A stretch of DNA of 15,413 nucleotides from an uncultured Clostridia bacterium (GTDB taxonomy: Bacteria > Bacillota > Clostridia > UBA1381), in contig CALXSW010000009.1 in assembly GCA_944391255.1 (NCBI GenBank), positions 1-15,413 of the forward strand, in the 5' to 3' direction. Below the pieces are notes generated by a model. That model ran no database searches. It saw only the letters and a list, made by a program, of their open reading frames with translations, and was not told the origin of the DNA. Shown here one piece after another: positions 7,638 through 14,961 of the stretch (positions within the stretch are counted from its first letter, which is position 1; each line of letters begins with the position of its first letter). A program made the position numbers and the translations under genes.

Positions 7638-7666
7638 AGAATAACCTAAATTAACAAAAACGTCAA
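7638..7666 (-). promoter_or_regulatory. ptsH promoter
   Basis: The minus strand has TTGACG (7661-7666), a 17-base spacer and TATTCT (7638-7643). This fits a housekeeping sigma-A promoter with one mismatch in the -35 and two in the -10. Transcription would start near 7631, giving a leader of about 95 bases before the ptsH ATG. The -35 lies in the loop of an AT-rich inverted repeat (7648-7683). Confidence 0.65.
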
Positions 7667-7683
7667 TGTTTTTTTGTTAATTT
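7648..7683. repeat. 13-bp perfect AT-rich inverted repeat between recA and ptsH
   Basis: AAATTAACAAAAA (7648-7660) is the exact reverse complement of TTTTTGTTAATTT (7671-7683), around a 10-base centre holding the ptsH -35 box. It begins two bases after the recA stop codon. It could be a weak AU-rich terminator for recA, an operator for ptsH, or both. The stem has only two GC pairs and no long clean T-run follows, so a terminator role is uncertain. Confidence 0.6.
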
Positions 7684-7685
7684 GT

Positions 7686-8798
7686 TTAATTTTCATCTGA
7701 ATTTACAAAATCATCCTCGATTTTTTCTTCATTTTCGGGAATTTCCACAATAACGTGTTCTTTCTCGCTCGGGTTTAAAGCTTCCCTTACCTGCTTTTCT
7801 ATCATAGCCATAAAATCAGGATTTTCTTTCATATATTTCCTTGTATTGTCACGTCCCTGACCGAGTTTCATTCCGTCATAGCTGAACCATGCGCCTGATT
7901 TCTTTATTATATCAAGCTGAACGGCACAGTCGAGAATATTACCCTCTGATGAGATACCCTCGCCATACATGATATCAAATTCTGCCTCTTTAAACGGCGG
8001 CGCGACCTTATTCTTAACTACCTTTACTCTCGTATGGTTTCCTATTACCTCGCTGCCGTTCTTTATCTGCTCCTGACGGCGCACATCAAGACGAACAGAC
8101 GCGAAGAACTTCAAAGCGCGTCCGCCCGGCGTAGTCTCCGGATTTCCGTACATGACGCCGACCTTTTCTCTTATCTGGTTTATGAATATAACAACTGTGC
8201 CCGACTTTGATATTATAGCCGTCAGCTTTCTCAAAGCCTGCGACATAAGACGCGCAAGCAATCCGACATGAAGATCGCCCATTTCGCCCTCTATTTCCGC
8301 CTTAGGAACGAGCGCCGCAACAGAGTCTATTACTATTACGTCCAAAGCTCCTGAACGCACAAGCGCCTCGCATATATCAAGAGCCTGTTCGCCTGTGTCA
8401 GGCTGAGCCACTATCAGGTTATCTATATCAACGCCAAGCTTTTTAGCGTATACAGGGTCAAGAGCGTGCTCCGCATCGATAAACGCCGCCTCACCGCCGC
8501 GTTTTTGTGCCTCTGCGACCACGTGGAGCGCGACTGTTGTTTTACCTGATGATTCAGGTCCGTATATTTCTATTATCCTGCCGCGCGGCATACCTCCGAC
8601 ACCGAGAGCCATATCAAGCGTCAATGAGCCTGTAGGTATAGCGTCAACGCTCGACACATGGGTGTCGCCCAGCTTCATTATCGAGCCCGATCCATATTCT
8701 TTTTCTATAAACTTGAACACCGATTCAATAGCTTTTTTCTTATCTTCATTCTGAAGACGCTCCACCGGTGATTTTGTCTGCTTTTCTGACTTTGCCAT
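7686..8798 (-). CDS. recA: RecA recombinase
   Basis: RecA forms ATP-dependent filaments on single-stranded DNA, pairs homologous strands and stimulates LexA self-cleavage. The 370-residue product has the P-loop GPESSGKT at 80-87, a DAEHALDP segment, the Walker B-like VIVIDSVAAL and the invariant FINQIREKVGVMYGNPETTPGG L2 region. It also has the KVVKNKVAPPFK segment and a strongly acidic C-terminal tail. The N-terminus is about 14 residues longer than in E. coli, rich in Lys/Glu/Ser; the ATG follows GGAGGG with good spacing, so I keep it. Its own near-perfect promoter with an SOS box lies just upstream. No recX or lexA is seen in the window. Confidence 0.98.
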   Translation of the reverse strand: MAKSEKQTKSPVERLQNEDKKKAIESVFKFIEKEYGSGSIMKLGDTHVSSVDAIPTGSLTLDMALGVGGMPRGRIIEIYGPESSGKTTVALHVVAEAQKRGGEAAFIDAEHALDPVYAKKLGVDIDNLIVAQPDTGEQALDICEALVRSGALDVIVIDSVAALVPKAEIEGEMGDLHVGLLARLMSQALRKLTAIISKSGTVVIFINQIREKVGVMYGNPETTPGGRALKFFASVRLDVRRQEQIKNGSEVIGNHTRVKVVKNKVAPPFKEAEFDIMYGEGISSEGNILDCAVQLDIIKKSGAWFSYDGMKLGQGRDNTRKYMKENPDFMAMIEKQVREALNPSEKEHVIVEIPENEEKIEDDFVNSDEN

Positions 8799-8818
8799 AA
8801 ATCATACCCTCCAAAAAT

Positions 8819-8832
8819 CGAACATTTGTTCG
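8819..8832. promoter_or_regulatory. LexA (SOS) operator of recA
   Basis: The sequence CGAACATTTGTTCG is a perfect match to the Gram-positive LexA box pattern CGAAC-N4-GTTCG and is palindromic in its arms. It lies just downstream of the recA -10 hexamer, at about +4 to +17 of the predicted transcript, where bound LexA would block initiation or early elongation. It is the only such box I found in the window. Confidence 0.93.
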
Positions 8833-8842
8833 TTATAGATGT

Positions 8843-8871
8843 ATTATATATTATATATCCTCATTTGTCAA
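8843..8871 (-). promoter_or_regulatory. recA promoter, full consensus
   Basis: The minus strand has TTGACA (8866-8871), exactly 17 bases, then TATAAT (8843-8848): a perfect sigma-A consensus in both hexamers and spacing. Transcription should begin near 8836, next to the LexA box. Strong intrinsic activity held down by LexA is the expected logic for recA. Confidence 0.93.
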
Positions 8872-8905
8872 TATGTTTTTTAAATAAATAATATTTATAC
8901 ATCAC

Positions 8906-11026
8906 CTATTGCTGATCATCTTCCGCCGAGTCTGATAGTTCTTCCTCATCTGATCCATCATTCTCGTTCTCATCATTTATATCAGTTTCTTCATCATCTT
9001 CAGTCCATGTTCCGTTATTTATCTTATCATAGACCGTTTCGACCGGAGTTTCCTTGAACACCCTCGCAAGAGTCGTATAATCATAATCATACTCCAGATC
9101 TTCTCCGCTCAACAAAGCATACTGCATATTGTAATAATCGACCTCCGGCCCTTCCCATGTATACGTATGGAAATATCCGCTCGTGTCATAATATCCGAGT
9201 TGATTAAGCTGAGGCATCTTCCACCTCATCGAGTCAAGATACTGCTGAACGCGGCTCTTAGGCAGACCGGCAGCTTCCATCAATATATTTGAAAGATAAC
9301 ACGGGCTTGTGTGTATCTCTCCCTCTGCGTCTATTATATCGTAATTCGCCCATATAACAAACGGAACAATATACCTTTTCTGCGTCATGTCATATCCGAG
9401 ATCATCAAGCGATGTGCCGTACAGCTCCTCATAAAATTCGCGCTCAACATTCGGCTGATGATCCCCGAACATCAGAACCATCACCGGCTCATCATACATC
9501 TTCAGAGCTTCTATAAAATATTCAAAAGCCTCATCTGATTCCTTTATGAGTGAGAGATACTGCTCAGCCTGCGGATATTCACCGTTAAATCCCTCAAGCT
9601 TTATATCTCCCTCATAAGCCGTGTCAGTATATCCGCCGTGATTCTGTATCGTTATGTCAAACACGAACTTTCTCTCCGAAGGATCTTTCTCATAGAACAT
9701 ATTCAAAAGCGCGTCATAATTCGATTTATCGCTTATATAATTTCTTATATATTCAGGATATTCAGAATATTCGGTAAAGTTTTCAAGGCTTATAAACTCG
9801 TCAAAGCCAAGATAATCATACACCAATTTTCTGTTCCAGCCGTTACCATAAAACGGATGCATCGCCGTTGTCGTATATCCGAGCTGCTTCATATGCGTGT
9901 TCAGCGTATACGGAAGCTTATTGAATATCATCTGCAAATACGGCGTTGAACGCGCTGAAAGAAGAGCCGTTGACATATTTGTGAGGAAATCATACTCTGT
10001 ATTACATGTATATCCCCCAAGAGGCGTGACAAAAAGATCGCCCTTTATAACGTTCTCATCAAGCGATTTGTAATACGGCATAAACTCCTCATTAGTTTCA
10101 AAATCGTTTATCACCCTTAAATCTGAAAAGCTCTCATTCATTATAACGATAATATTAGGCAGCTCCTGACCTTTTATCTCATCTACCGTATATGCTGTCA
10201 AAAGCTCGTTCAAACGCTCCGGATCATAGTCATCGCGCTGCTCAAATCCCATTTTTGTGGAATTTACATAGAAGCTAAGCGCCGATCCATATACAAGATT
10301 GGCGTAATACTGATCGTATTCGGAAACATCAAGCTCCGAATAATCGTGCAGCACTATTCCGCCTGTGACCGCCGCAAGACATGCCGCGCCAACCGCGCGC
10401 ATCGCGATACGCCGTCTGGGGAATTCAAGCTTCAATGGATACTGTATCGCCACAAGCAGCAGCGCGGCGGTAAATACAGTTGCTGTGACCATCTGATATT
10501 TAAGCTCAAACGTGTATTCAGACGCTACGTTCATAGCTGTCTGCATAGCGTACAGGTCAGACGGTGAAAGCGATGTTCCGCGAAATGAATATATTATAAA
10601 GCTTATGGCGTTAAACGCGTACGAGCAAGCTATAGACACTATTGCCGATACGCGCATGCTTCCCGAAATTATAAGTCCTATCATGGCAAACCCGAGATAG
10701 AACAGCACGTTCATAAAATATATCAGCGCGCCCGAATCAAATCCATCCGAAAAAATGACTGATATCTGCATTGAGCCTATTATGGAAATGACATAGGCAG
10801 CGGCTCCGAGTATTTTCTGTTTCTTTCCCTTTAAGTTCAGTCTGAATGTTCCGAAAATAAATATAAATGCTGCGGAAACAAGAGCTGTGATGAAATATCC
10901 GGTCCTGAACGACTTCACGTCAGTATATACCGTATACAGCTTTGTATTCAGCAGCACAAAAACTATGCAGAACACAGACAAGAACAGCGAAATAATAAAC
11001 TTTGGCAAACTATTTTTCTTAATCAT
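8906..11026 (-). CDS. LTA synthase family membrane sulfatase-fold protein
   Basis: This 706-residue membrane enzyme belongs to the LtaS/alkaline-phosphatase-fold family, which transfers glycerol-phosphate (or related groups) onto surface polymers. The first 230 residues hold about seven hydrophobic segments (roughly 6-27, 40-61, 74-92, 100-121, 126-147, 180-196, 209-226). The outer catalytic domain has E298 (NESFSD), the putative nucleophile T340 in GGYTCNTE, H390 (HPFYGNGW), H463 (QNHGGY) and D522-H523 (FGDHQP), matching the metal and catalytic pattern of LtaS. The last 30 residues are very acidic. A TTG 12 bases upstream overlaps the ribosome site GGAG, so the ATG at 11026 is chosen. Classical LtaS has five membrane spans, so this is a variant subfamily. 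Its polymer product is not deducible. No terminator is evident between it and recA. Confidence 0.88.
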   Translation of the reverse strand: MIKKNSLPKFIISLFLSVFCIVFVLLNTKLYTVYTDVKSFRTGYFITALVSAAFIFIFGTFRLNLKGKKQKILGAAAYVISIIGSMQISVIFSDGFDSGALIYFMNVLFYLGFAMIGLIISGSMRVSAIVSIACSYAFNAISFIIYSFRGTSLSPSDLYAMQTAMNVASEYTFELKYQMVTATVFTAALLLVAIQYPLKLEFPRRRIAMRAVGAACLAAVTGGIVLHDYSELDVSEYDQYYANLVYGSALSFYVNSTKMGFEQRDDYDPERLNELLTAYTVDEIKGQELPNIIVIMNESFSDLRVINDFETNEEFMPYYKSLDENVIKGDLFVTPLGGYTCNTEYDFLTNMSTALLSARSTPYLQMIFNKLPYTLNTHMKQLGYTTTAMHPFYGNGWNRKLVYDYLGFDEFISLENFTEYSEYPEYIRNYISDKSNYDALLNMFYEKDPSERKFVFDITIQNHGGYTDTAYEGDIKLEGFNGEYPQAEQYLSLIKESDEAFEYFIEALKMYDEPVMVLMFGDHQPNVEREFYEELYGTSLDDLGYDMTQKRYIVPFVIWANYDIIDAEGEIHTSPCYLSNILMEAAGLPKSRVQQYLDSMRWKMPQLNQLGYYDTSGYFHTYTWEGPEVDYYNMQYALLSGEDLEYDYDYTTLARVFKETPVETVYDKINNGTWTEDDEETDINDENENDGSDEEELSDSAEDDQQ

Positions 11027-11067
11027 TCTTATCTCCAAGCAACTTAATAAATTTAATCACATCTTTT

Positions 11068-11096
11068 ATTGTAGCACAAAGTTTATTATTTTTCAA
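11068..11096 (-). promoter_or_regulatory. Promoter of the LTA-synthase-family gene
   Basis: The minus strand has TTGAAA (11091-11096), a 17-base spacer ending in TGC, and TACAAT (11068-11073). This gives an extended -10 (TG-N-TACAAT) with one mismatch in each hexamer region. It lies just after the larB stop codon, so the gene need not depend on the larB transcript. The predicted leader is about 35 bases. Confidence 0.78.
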
Positions 11097-11107
11097 GCAG
11101 TAATTTG

Positions 11108-11857
11108 TTAACTTTTACACGATGCTTTATTTATCATACTCGCCTGATATGCCGCGCCGAATCCGTTATCTATATTTACTACGCTTACGCCGCTCGCGCA
11201 TGAATTGAGCATAGACAAAAGCGCCGCTAAACCGCCGAATGACGCGCCATAGCCAACGCTTGTAGGCACCGCTATCACAGGGCAGTCAGACAATCCGCCT
11301 ATGACGCTCGCCAACGCGCCTTCCATTCCCGCTATCGCGACGACCGCGTTTGCCTGCATTATCTCATCACTATATGAAAGCAGACGGTGAATGCCCGACA
11401 CGCCCACATCATATAGCCGCACCACATTGTTGCCAAGAAATTCCGCCGTTACAGCCGCTTCCTCAGCAACAGGTATATCACTTGTTCCGCCCGTTGCTAT
11501 AACTATCTTTCCGACACGCTCATCAGGGAATCCTCCGCATATCCCCATCCTCGCATCTGCAAAATACTGCATATCTATTTCTTTTCGTATAAGCTCCGCG
11601 CTGTCCTTCGATATTCTCGTTATCAGAATGCGCCCGCATCCCTCTTTCATCATCGCGCGGCATATCCCTATTATCTGATCAGTCGTTTTTCCCGCGCCGT
11701 ATATGACCTCTGAACAGCCCTGCCGTATCTGCCGATGAAAATCAGGCTTTGCGTACCCTATATCCGCAAACGGCCTCAGTTTTAATTTCAGCAGCGCATC
11801 ATTTACAGACATACTGCCGCTCGCCACATCATTTAATATTTTTTCAGCCTCTGTCAT
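11108..11857 (-). CDS. larB: LarB, pyridinium-3,5-biscarboxylic acid mononucleotide synthase
   Basis: LarB carries out the first step of nickel-pincer nucleotide synthesis: it carboxylates the pyridinium ring of nicotinic acid adenine dinucleotide and cleaves it to the mononucleotide. The 249-residue protein has the N-terminal LarB helix region (ILNDVASGSMSVNDALLKL) and a PurE/AIR-carboxylase-like core. Seen in it are VIYGAGKT, ATGGTSDIPVAEEAA, RLYDVGVSGIHRLL, VAIAGMEGALASVIGGL and PTSVGYGASFGG. The terminal signature is CASGVSVVNIDNGFGAA, where C220 matches the cysteine reported to trap the substrate in Lactobacillus LarB. The ATG follows GAGG by six bases. No larC, larE or larA gene is in the window, so this copy stands apart from the rest of its pathway. 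Confidence 0.95.
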   Translation of the reverse strand: MTEAEKILNDVASGSMSVNDALLKLKLRPFADIGYAKPDFHRQIRQGCSEVIYGAGKTTDQIIGICRAMMKEGCGRILITRISKDSAELIRKEIDMQYFADARMGICGGFPDERVGKIVIATGGTSDIPVAEEAAVTAEFLGNNVVRLYDVGVSGIHRLLSYSDEIMQANAVVAIAGMEGALASVIGGLSDCPVIAVPTSVGYGASFGGLAALLSMLNSCASGVSVVNIDNGFGAAYQASMINKASCKS

Positions 11858-11876
11858 AATTTACCTCATAATTTTT

Positions 11877-11904
11877 TTTATATTTTTTATTAAAACACTT
11901 GCAA
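11877..11904 (-). promoter_or_regulatory. Candidate larB promoter
   Basis: The minus strand has TTGCAA (11899-11904), a 16-base spacer and TATAAA (11877-11882). The start would fall near 11870, leaving a short leader that still includes the GAGG ribosome site of larB. The region is very AT-rich, so a chance match is possible. A terminator upstream makes some promoter here likely. Confidence 0.45.
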
Positions 11905-11927
11905 TTTCAAAAAAAATATGCTATTAT
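11899..11927 (+). promoter_or_regulatory. Candidate plus-strand promoter facing the terminator hairpin
   Basis: TTGCAA (11899-11904), a 17-base spacer ending TGC, and TATTAT (11922-11927) form an extended -10 promoter-like site. TTGCAA is its own reverse complement, so it is the same -35 used by the candidate larB promoter on the other strand. Any transcript would run about 80 bases into the long hairpin at 11958-12009. No coding gene follows on this strand. Confidence 0.35.
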
Positions 11928-11957
11928 ATGTATAGCATTGTTTGTAATACGTGCTAT

Positions 11958-12015
11958 ATTCATATAAAAATGGTCACCAAGAAGCTGTGGTGACTATTTT
12001 TATATGAATTTTTTT
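11958..12015. terminator. Long hairpin terminator between uvrA and larB (bidirectional)
   Basis: A 22-bp stem (11958-11979 with 11988-12009), perfect except for one G-U pair, closes an 8-base loop. The core GGTCACCA/TGGTGACT is extended by a long AT-rich part. The plus strand continues into seven Ts (12009-12015), and the minus strand reads CATTTTTATAT after the core stem. On the minus strand it should end the uvrB-uvrA transcript. On the plus strand it would end any RNA from the promoter at 11899-11927. Confidence 0.8.
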
Positions 12016-12027
12016 GTGCCGCAAATT

Positions 12028-12123
12028 CTCTGGACTTTAGAAAAATAGCGCAGAGCGGACGAGTGCCTTACACTGCTTTGTTATTGCGCTTTATCCGGTC
12101 TGTGCTTTTTCTAAAGTCCCTCT
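12028..12123. mobile_element. 88-bp palindromic MITE-like element with CTCT flanks
   Basis: The element spans 12032-12119. Its ends are 14-bp perfect inverted repeats (GGACTTTAGAAAAA and its complement). After a 2-base bulge, a further 12-bp imperfect stem follows (12048-12059 with 12094-12105; one G-U pair and one mismatch), around a 34-base centre. CTCT lies directly on both sides (12028-12031 and 12120-12123), as a 4-bp target-site duplication would. There is no coding capacity. It begins nine bases after the uvrA stop. It could instead be a structured RNA or an extra terminator-like hairpin; a single copy cannot prove mobility. Confidence 0.45.
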
Positions 12124-12128
12124 GTTTT

Positions 12129-14948
12129 TTATAGCATTTTCTTTAAATATTTTCCCGTGTATGAATTTTCCGCTTCCGCTATCTGTTCAGGTGTTCCCTG
12201 CGCGACAACTGTTCCGCCGCCGTCTCCGCCTTCCGGGCCGAGATCTATTATATGATCGGCTGTCTTTATTACGTCAAGATTATGCTCTATAACAACGACG
12301 GTGTTTCCGCCCTCTACAAGCTTATCAAGAACCTTTGTGAGCTTATGCACATCGGCTGAATGAAGTCCTGTTGTAGGCTCGTCAAGTATATATATAGTTC
12401 TTCCTGTTGACCGCTTTGAAAGCTCTGTCGCAAGCTTAACTCGCTGAGCCTCACCGCCGGAGAGCGTGGTCGAGCTTTGTCCGAGCTTTATATAGCCGAG
12501 TCCGACTTCCTGCATTGTTTCAAGTCTTCTCTTTATCTTAGGGATATTTTCAAAAAATACTACAGCCTCATCTATAGTCATTTCAAGCACATCATATATG
12601 TTCTTGTTTTTATATCTGACCTCAAGAGTTTCTCTGTTATACCTCTTTCCCTTGCAGACCTCGCACGGCACATATATATCAGAAAGGAAATTCATCTCGA
12701 TCTTTACGATACCGTCACCGGTGCAGGCCTCGCATCTTCCGCCCTTTACATTAAAGCTGAATCTGCTCGACCTGTATCCGCGTATCTTTGCCTCGTTAGT
12801 CTGGGCGAACACCTCGCGGATATCATTAAACAGATTTGTGTATGTCGCTGGATTTGACCGCGGCGTTCTGCCTATAGGGCTTTGGTCTATCGCGATGATC
12901 TTGTCAAGCGCTTCTGTTCCCTCTATAGACTTGTGCGCGCCCGGATGAGTGTTCGCCTTGTTCAGCACATGAGCGAGCTTTTTATATAATATCTCGTTTA
13001 CAAGCGTGCTCTTGCCGGAACCTGATACGCCCGTCACACACGTCAGGACACCGATCGGGAATTTCACATTTATATTTTTCAGATTGTTTTCACGCGCGCC
13101 CTTTACAGTAAGCCAGCCTGCCGGCTCTCTTCTTTTTTCCGGTACCTCTATCTTAAGCTCTCCGCTCAAATACTTTCCCGTGAGTGAGCGCGGACACTTC
13201 ATAAGCTCCTGCGCCGTTCCCGCTCCTACTACTTCTCCGCCGTTTATTCCGGCTTCCGGCCCGATATCTACGATATAGTCAGCAGCGTACATTGTGTCGG
13301 TGTCATGCTCAACGACTATTACAGTATTTCCAAGATCTCTCAAATGAATGAGCGTGCCTATCAGCCTGTCATTATCTCGCTGATGAAGTCCTATGCTCGG
13401 CTCGTCAAGTATATATAGCACTCCTGTAAGTCCGGAGCCTATCTGTGTCGCAAGACGTATTCTCTGCGCCTCGCCGCCCGAAAGCGTTCCGGCTGACCGC
13501 GAAAGAGTAAGATAATCAAGACCTACGTCCACAAGGAATTTAAGACGCGACTTTATCTCCTTTATGACCTGATCAGCTATTATCATTTCACGCTCTGTAA
13601 GATTCAGTCCGTTTACAAACTCCATAGCCGCGCGTATAGGCATACATGTAAATTCATATATATTCTTTCCGCCCACCGTTACAGCGAGTATCTCGTCATT
13701 TAAACGCGCACCCTTGCACTTAGGGCATTTCGTGTCATTCATATACCTGCTTATGTCGCTGCGCGCATATTCCGACGTTGGCTTGTCATAACGGCGCTGT
13801 AAATTTGTTATAACTCCCTCAAACGGCATCTCATATGAACCGCTGCCGTATGCGCGGTTATATTTCATTTTAAGCTTTCTTTCACCCGTGCCGTAAAGAA
13901 CAGCGTTTTTTGCCTCCTCAGGTATATCCTTATAAGGCGTGTTTATATCAAATCCGTATTCTTCCGCTATTGCGGAATATGCCATATACGCCATGCTTTC
14001 CGGATCGTCATAGCTGTTCCAGCCGCTGCATCGTATCGCCCCGCCTATAAGGCTCGCGTCCTGATCTACAACAACAAGGTCAGGATCTATTTTCATAAGC
14101 ACTCCCAAACCGTCACAATGCGGACACGCTCCATATGGATTATTAAACGAGAAAAGACGCGGCGAAAGCTCTTGCAGACTTATTCCGCAGTCGTCACAGG
14201 CGTAATTCTGTGAAAAGCGCATAGGCTCCCCGCCTATAACGTCAACCATAACTATATCGCCAGTCAGTTTCAGAGCCGTTTCCACAGAATCGGCTATTCT
14301 CTGCTTTATATCCGGCTTTATAGATATTCTGTCTATTATTATCTCTATATTATGCTTTTGCGTTTTCTTAAGCTCCGGCGGCTCTGTCAGATCATATACC
14401 TCTCCGTCTACCCTCGCTCTTACATATCCGTTTTTACGCGCGTTTTCAAATACGTTTTTATGCTCGCCCTTCTTTGCCTTTATAACAGGCGCGAGTATCT
14501 GTATTCTTGTCCGCTCCGGCAGTGCGGCTATCTTGTCAACTATTTGGTCGACCGTCTGCTTTTTTACCTCTTTTCCGCATTTCGGACAGTGAGGTATCCC
14601 GACTCTCGCGTACAGAAGTCTTAGGTAGTCATATATCTCTGTAACCGTTCCCACTGTTGAGCGCGGATTCTTTGATGTCGTTTTCTGATCAATGCTTATA
14701 GCCGGCGACAGTCCGCCGATATAATCGACATCAGGCTTATCCATCTGTCCGAGAAACATTCTCGCGTACGATGACAGCGATTCTATATATCGTCTTTGCC
14801 CTTCAGCGTATATCGTATCAAAAGCCAATGAGCTCTTTCCGGAGCCTGAAAGTCCAGTAAGCACCACCAGCTTGTCGCGCGGTATCTCGAGAGATATATT
14901 TTTAAGATTATGAACTCTTGCTCCCTCTATTACGATCTTATCATTCAT
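12129..14948 (-). CDS. uvrA: UvrA, excinuclease ABC damage-recognition ATPase
   Basis: UvrA dimers find helix-distorting lesions and load UvrB. The 939-residue protein has two ABC ATPase modules. The first has Walker A GLSGSGKSS at 32-40, signature LSGGEAQR at 489-496 and Walker B LYILDEPS near 511-518. The second has Walker A GVSGSGKST at 640-648, signature LSGGEAQR at 829-836 and YILDEPT near 853-859. Zinc-site cysteines are present as C251/C254/C275/C278 and C739/C742/C762/C765. Further CPKC pairs lie at 121-124 and 408-411. The length matches the family. An ATG 54 bases upstream (15002) would overlap the preceding gene and add a non-family leader. The ATG at 14948 follows AGAGGA by seven bases and gives MNDKIVIEGA, the usual start. 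It is 13 bases after the small gene upstream. Confidence 0.97.
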   Translation of the reverse strand: MNDKIVIEGARVHNLKNISLEIPRDKLVVLTGLSGSGKSSLAFDTIYAEGQRRYIESLSSYARMFLGQMDKPDVDYIGGLSPAISIDQKTTSKNPRSTVGTVTEIYDYLRLLYARVGIPHCPKCGKEVKKQTVDQIVDKIAALPERTRIQILAPVIKAKKGEHKNVFENARKNGYVRARVDGEVYDLTEPPELKKTQKHNIEIIIDRISIKPDIKQRIADSVETALKLTGDIVMVDVIGGEPMRFSQNYACDDCGISLQELSPRLFSFNNPYGACPHCDGLGVLMKIDPDLVVVDQDASLIGGAIRCSGWNSYDDPESMAYMAYSAIAEEYGFDINTPYKDIPEEAKNAVLYGTGERKLKMKYNRAYGSGSYEMPFEGVITNLQRRYDKPTSEYARSDISRYMNDTKCPKCKGARLNDEILAVTVGGKNIYEFTCMPIRAAMEFVNGLNLTEREMIIADQVIKEIKSRLKFLVDVGLDYLTLSRSAGTLSGGEAQRIRLATQIGSGLTGVLYILDEPSIGLHQRDNDRLIGTLIHLRDLGNTVIVVEHDTDTMYAADYIVDIGPEAGINGGEVVGAGTAQELMKCPRSLTGKYLSGELKIEVPEKRREPAGWLTVKGARENNLKNINVKFPIGVLTCVTGVSGSGKSTLVNEILYKKLAHVLNKANTHPGAHKSIEGTEALDKIIAIDQSPIGRTPRSNPATYTNLFNDIREVFAQTNEAKIRGYRSSRFSFNVKGGRCEACTGDGIVKIEMNFLSDIYVPCEVCKGKRYNRETLEVRYKNKNIYDVLEMTIDEAVVFFENIPKIKRRLETMQEVGLGYIKLGQSSTTLSGGEAQRVKLATELSKRSTGRTIYILDEPTTGLHSADVHKLTKVLDKLVEGGNTVVVIEHNLDVIKTADHIIDLGPEGGDGGGTVVAQGTPEQIAEAENSYTGKYLKKML

Positions 14949-14961
14949 TATATTTCCTCTT

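Noticed and set aside
11027..11038. TTG start of the LTA-synthase-family gene
   Set aside because: The TTG overlaps the Shine-Dalgarno GGAG that serves the ATG at 11026.
11970..11993. Seven-codon reading frame (MVTKKLW) inside the terminator hairpin
   Set aside because: It has no ribosome site, and its bases are explained by the stem-loop; a chance frame is likelier than a leader peptide or toxin.
12032..12119. Palindrome as a simple uvrA terminator
   Set aside because: On the minus strand no T-run follows its outer stem, the stem is unusually long with bulges, and a better terminator lies 20-70 bases further on. I therefore favour a MITE or structured RNA.
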